Assembly: GCA_937930605.1 (NCBI GenBank)
Contig: CALHBZ010000073.1
Coordinates: 1-16,829, forward strand
Direction of reading: 5' to 3'
Origin: Streptococcus oralis
Lineage (GTDB): Bacteria; Bacillota; Bacilli; Lactobacillales; Streptococcaceae
Length of the DNA: 16,829 bases
A program made the position numbers and the translations under genes. The notes below the pieces were generated by a model. The model ran no database searches. It had not been told where the DNA came from and saw nothing but the letters and a program-made list of their open reading frames with translations. This document shows, one piece after another, positions 16,323 through 16,829 of the stretch (position 1 is its first letter; each line of letters opens with the position of its first letter).

Positions 16323-16829
16323 TTAGAACCATCCTTTCGCAAACTCTTTCAGTTTTTCAATCATATCTCCGACTTGATCCGTCTGATACGTTATCTGTCC
16401 CATGTCTATCGTTTTAGTATTTTCAAAAGCCAAGACTGGTTTTCCATTTTCTGTAAAATATTCTAAAAATTCCTCCGTCTTTTCCCCGTGATTGATATCC
16501 AAAAGAACTTGACAGTCCTCTTTTAGCTCTCTATCCAAATCAACTAAATAGTTGATTCCTGAATAGAGGGTGACATTCGGATACCGAACCATTTGCGCCA
16601 AGGAGTCACTGACCAATACTCGTGCTGCAATTTTAAATTGAATCTCTGGTAAGGATTGAACCAATGTTTCAATTTGTTCAATATGGTCTGAGGCTGTATA
16701 GGTGAGACAAGTGAACGGTTCCTTTATCGGATAAAGGTGAGATTTTTGTAATGGATGTAAATGATGATTTTGTCCCAATTCTGTCCATTCAAGCCCATGG
16801 TAGTACCACCAAACATCTCGATAGGTTTG
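16323..16829 (-). CDS. C-terminal part of a GT8-type glycosyltransferase with GtfB-like module, 5' end cut by window edge
   Basis: The frame is open from the right edge to TAA at 16325-16323, giving 168 visible residues. The first visible residues, QTYRDVWWYYHGLEWTELG, match the end of the GT8 domains of the two complete enzymes (YRELWWQVHDMEWTQ and LREIWWHYHLMEWST). The catalytic GT8 domain should therefore lie just beyond the window, and a TTG at 16778 is an internal codon rather than the start. From about visible residue 38 onward it is the shared module: FTCLTYTASDHIEQIETLVQ, FKIAARVLVSDSL, VLLDINHGEK, PVLAFENT. It is followed almost directly by the acetyltransferase gene. A role in elongating the adhesin glycan is inferred from the relatives and the context. 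Confidence 0.85.
   Translation of the reverse strand, partial: QTYRDVWWYYHGLEWTELGQNHHLHPLQKSHLYPIKEPFTCLTYTASDHIEQIETLVQSLPEIQFKIAARVLVSDSLAQMVRYPNVTLYSGINYLVDLDRELKEDCQVLLDINHGEKTEEFLEYFTENGKPVLAFENTKTIDMGQITYQTDQVGDMIEKLKEFAKGWF

Noticed and set aside
16323..16778. Stand-alone 151-codon gene starting at TTG 16778
   Set aside because: The frame continues upstream to the window edge and encodes the conserved end of a GT8 domain (YRDVWWYYHGLEWTE), so the TTG is internal.
1..16829. tRNA, rRNA, CRISPR array, insertion sequence or transposase
   Set aside because: No cloverleaf-like segments, regularly spaced repeats or transposase-like proteins were seen on either strand; nearly all sequence is accounted for by the listed genes.

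Overview
This window is most likely from a mitis-group Streptococcus (pneumoniae/mitis/oralis relatives). It carries most of a minus-strand accessory Sec locus (secY2-asp1-asp2-asp3-secA2 ... asp4-asp5), preceded by glycosyltransferase genes of the type used to decorate a serine-rich repeat adhesin such as PsrP, GspB or Fap1. The adhesin gene is not in the window and would be expected beyond the right edge. The species assignment is an inference from protein recognition and from the neighbouring genes; no database search was possible.

Left flank (1-2840): a truncated MscS-type mechanosensitive channel gene on the minus strand diverges from a plus-strand pair, an SstT-type Na+/serine-threonine symporter and an ArAE-type aromatic acid exporter. 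Recognisable promoters lie between the divergent genes. A 14-bp-stem hairpin at 2844-2877 separates the plus-strand pair from the converging island and overlaps the asp5 stop codon.

Core export operon (2876-10635, minus strand, read right to left): secY2, asp1, asp2, asp3 and secA2 are packed with overlaps or gaps of a few bases, suggesting translational coupling. SecY2/SecA2 form the dedicated channel and motor. Asp1-Asp3 form the substrate-handling complex; the Asp2 Ser-Glu-His triad is present at residues 362/452/482. Asp4 and Asp5 are small membrane proteins at the operon end.

The most notable local feature is the 211-bp gap between secA2 and asp4. Streptococcal loci normally carry gtfA and gtfB there, the enzyme and co-activator that start adhesin O-glycosylation. 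Here only a stub is visible: 13 bases after the secA2 stop, an ATG opens a frame reading MTIYNVNLGQD and then TGA, which matches the characteristic N-terminus of GtfA. gtfB is absent from the gap. Either the pair has moved elsewhere in the genome or this strain cannot start glycosylation in the usual way.

Glycan region (10726-16829, minus strand): a GT8 glycosyltransferase, an 811-aa GT8/DUF1792 multidomain enzyme, a Gtf3-type glucosyltransferase, a left-handed beta-helix acetyltransferase, and the C-terminal end of another GT8-type protein cut by the window edge. Four of these proteins share a repeated module of about 120 residues (five copies in all) that resembles the C-terminal part of GtfB. 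It occurs fused to GT8, to DUF1792 and even to an acetyltransferase. Together the genes describe a pathway that extends and acetylates glycans on a serine-rich adhesin in the cytoplasm before the accessory Sec machinery exports it.
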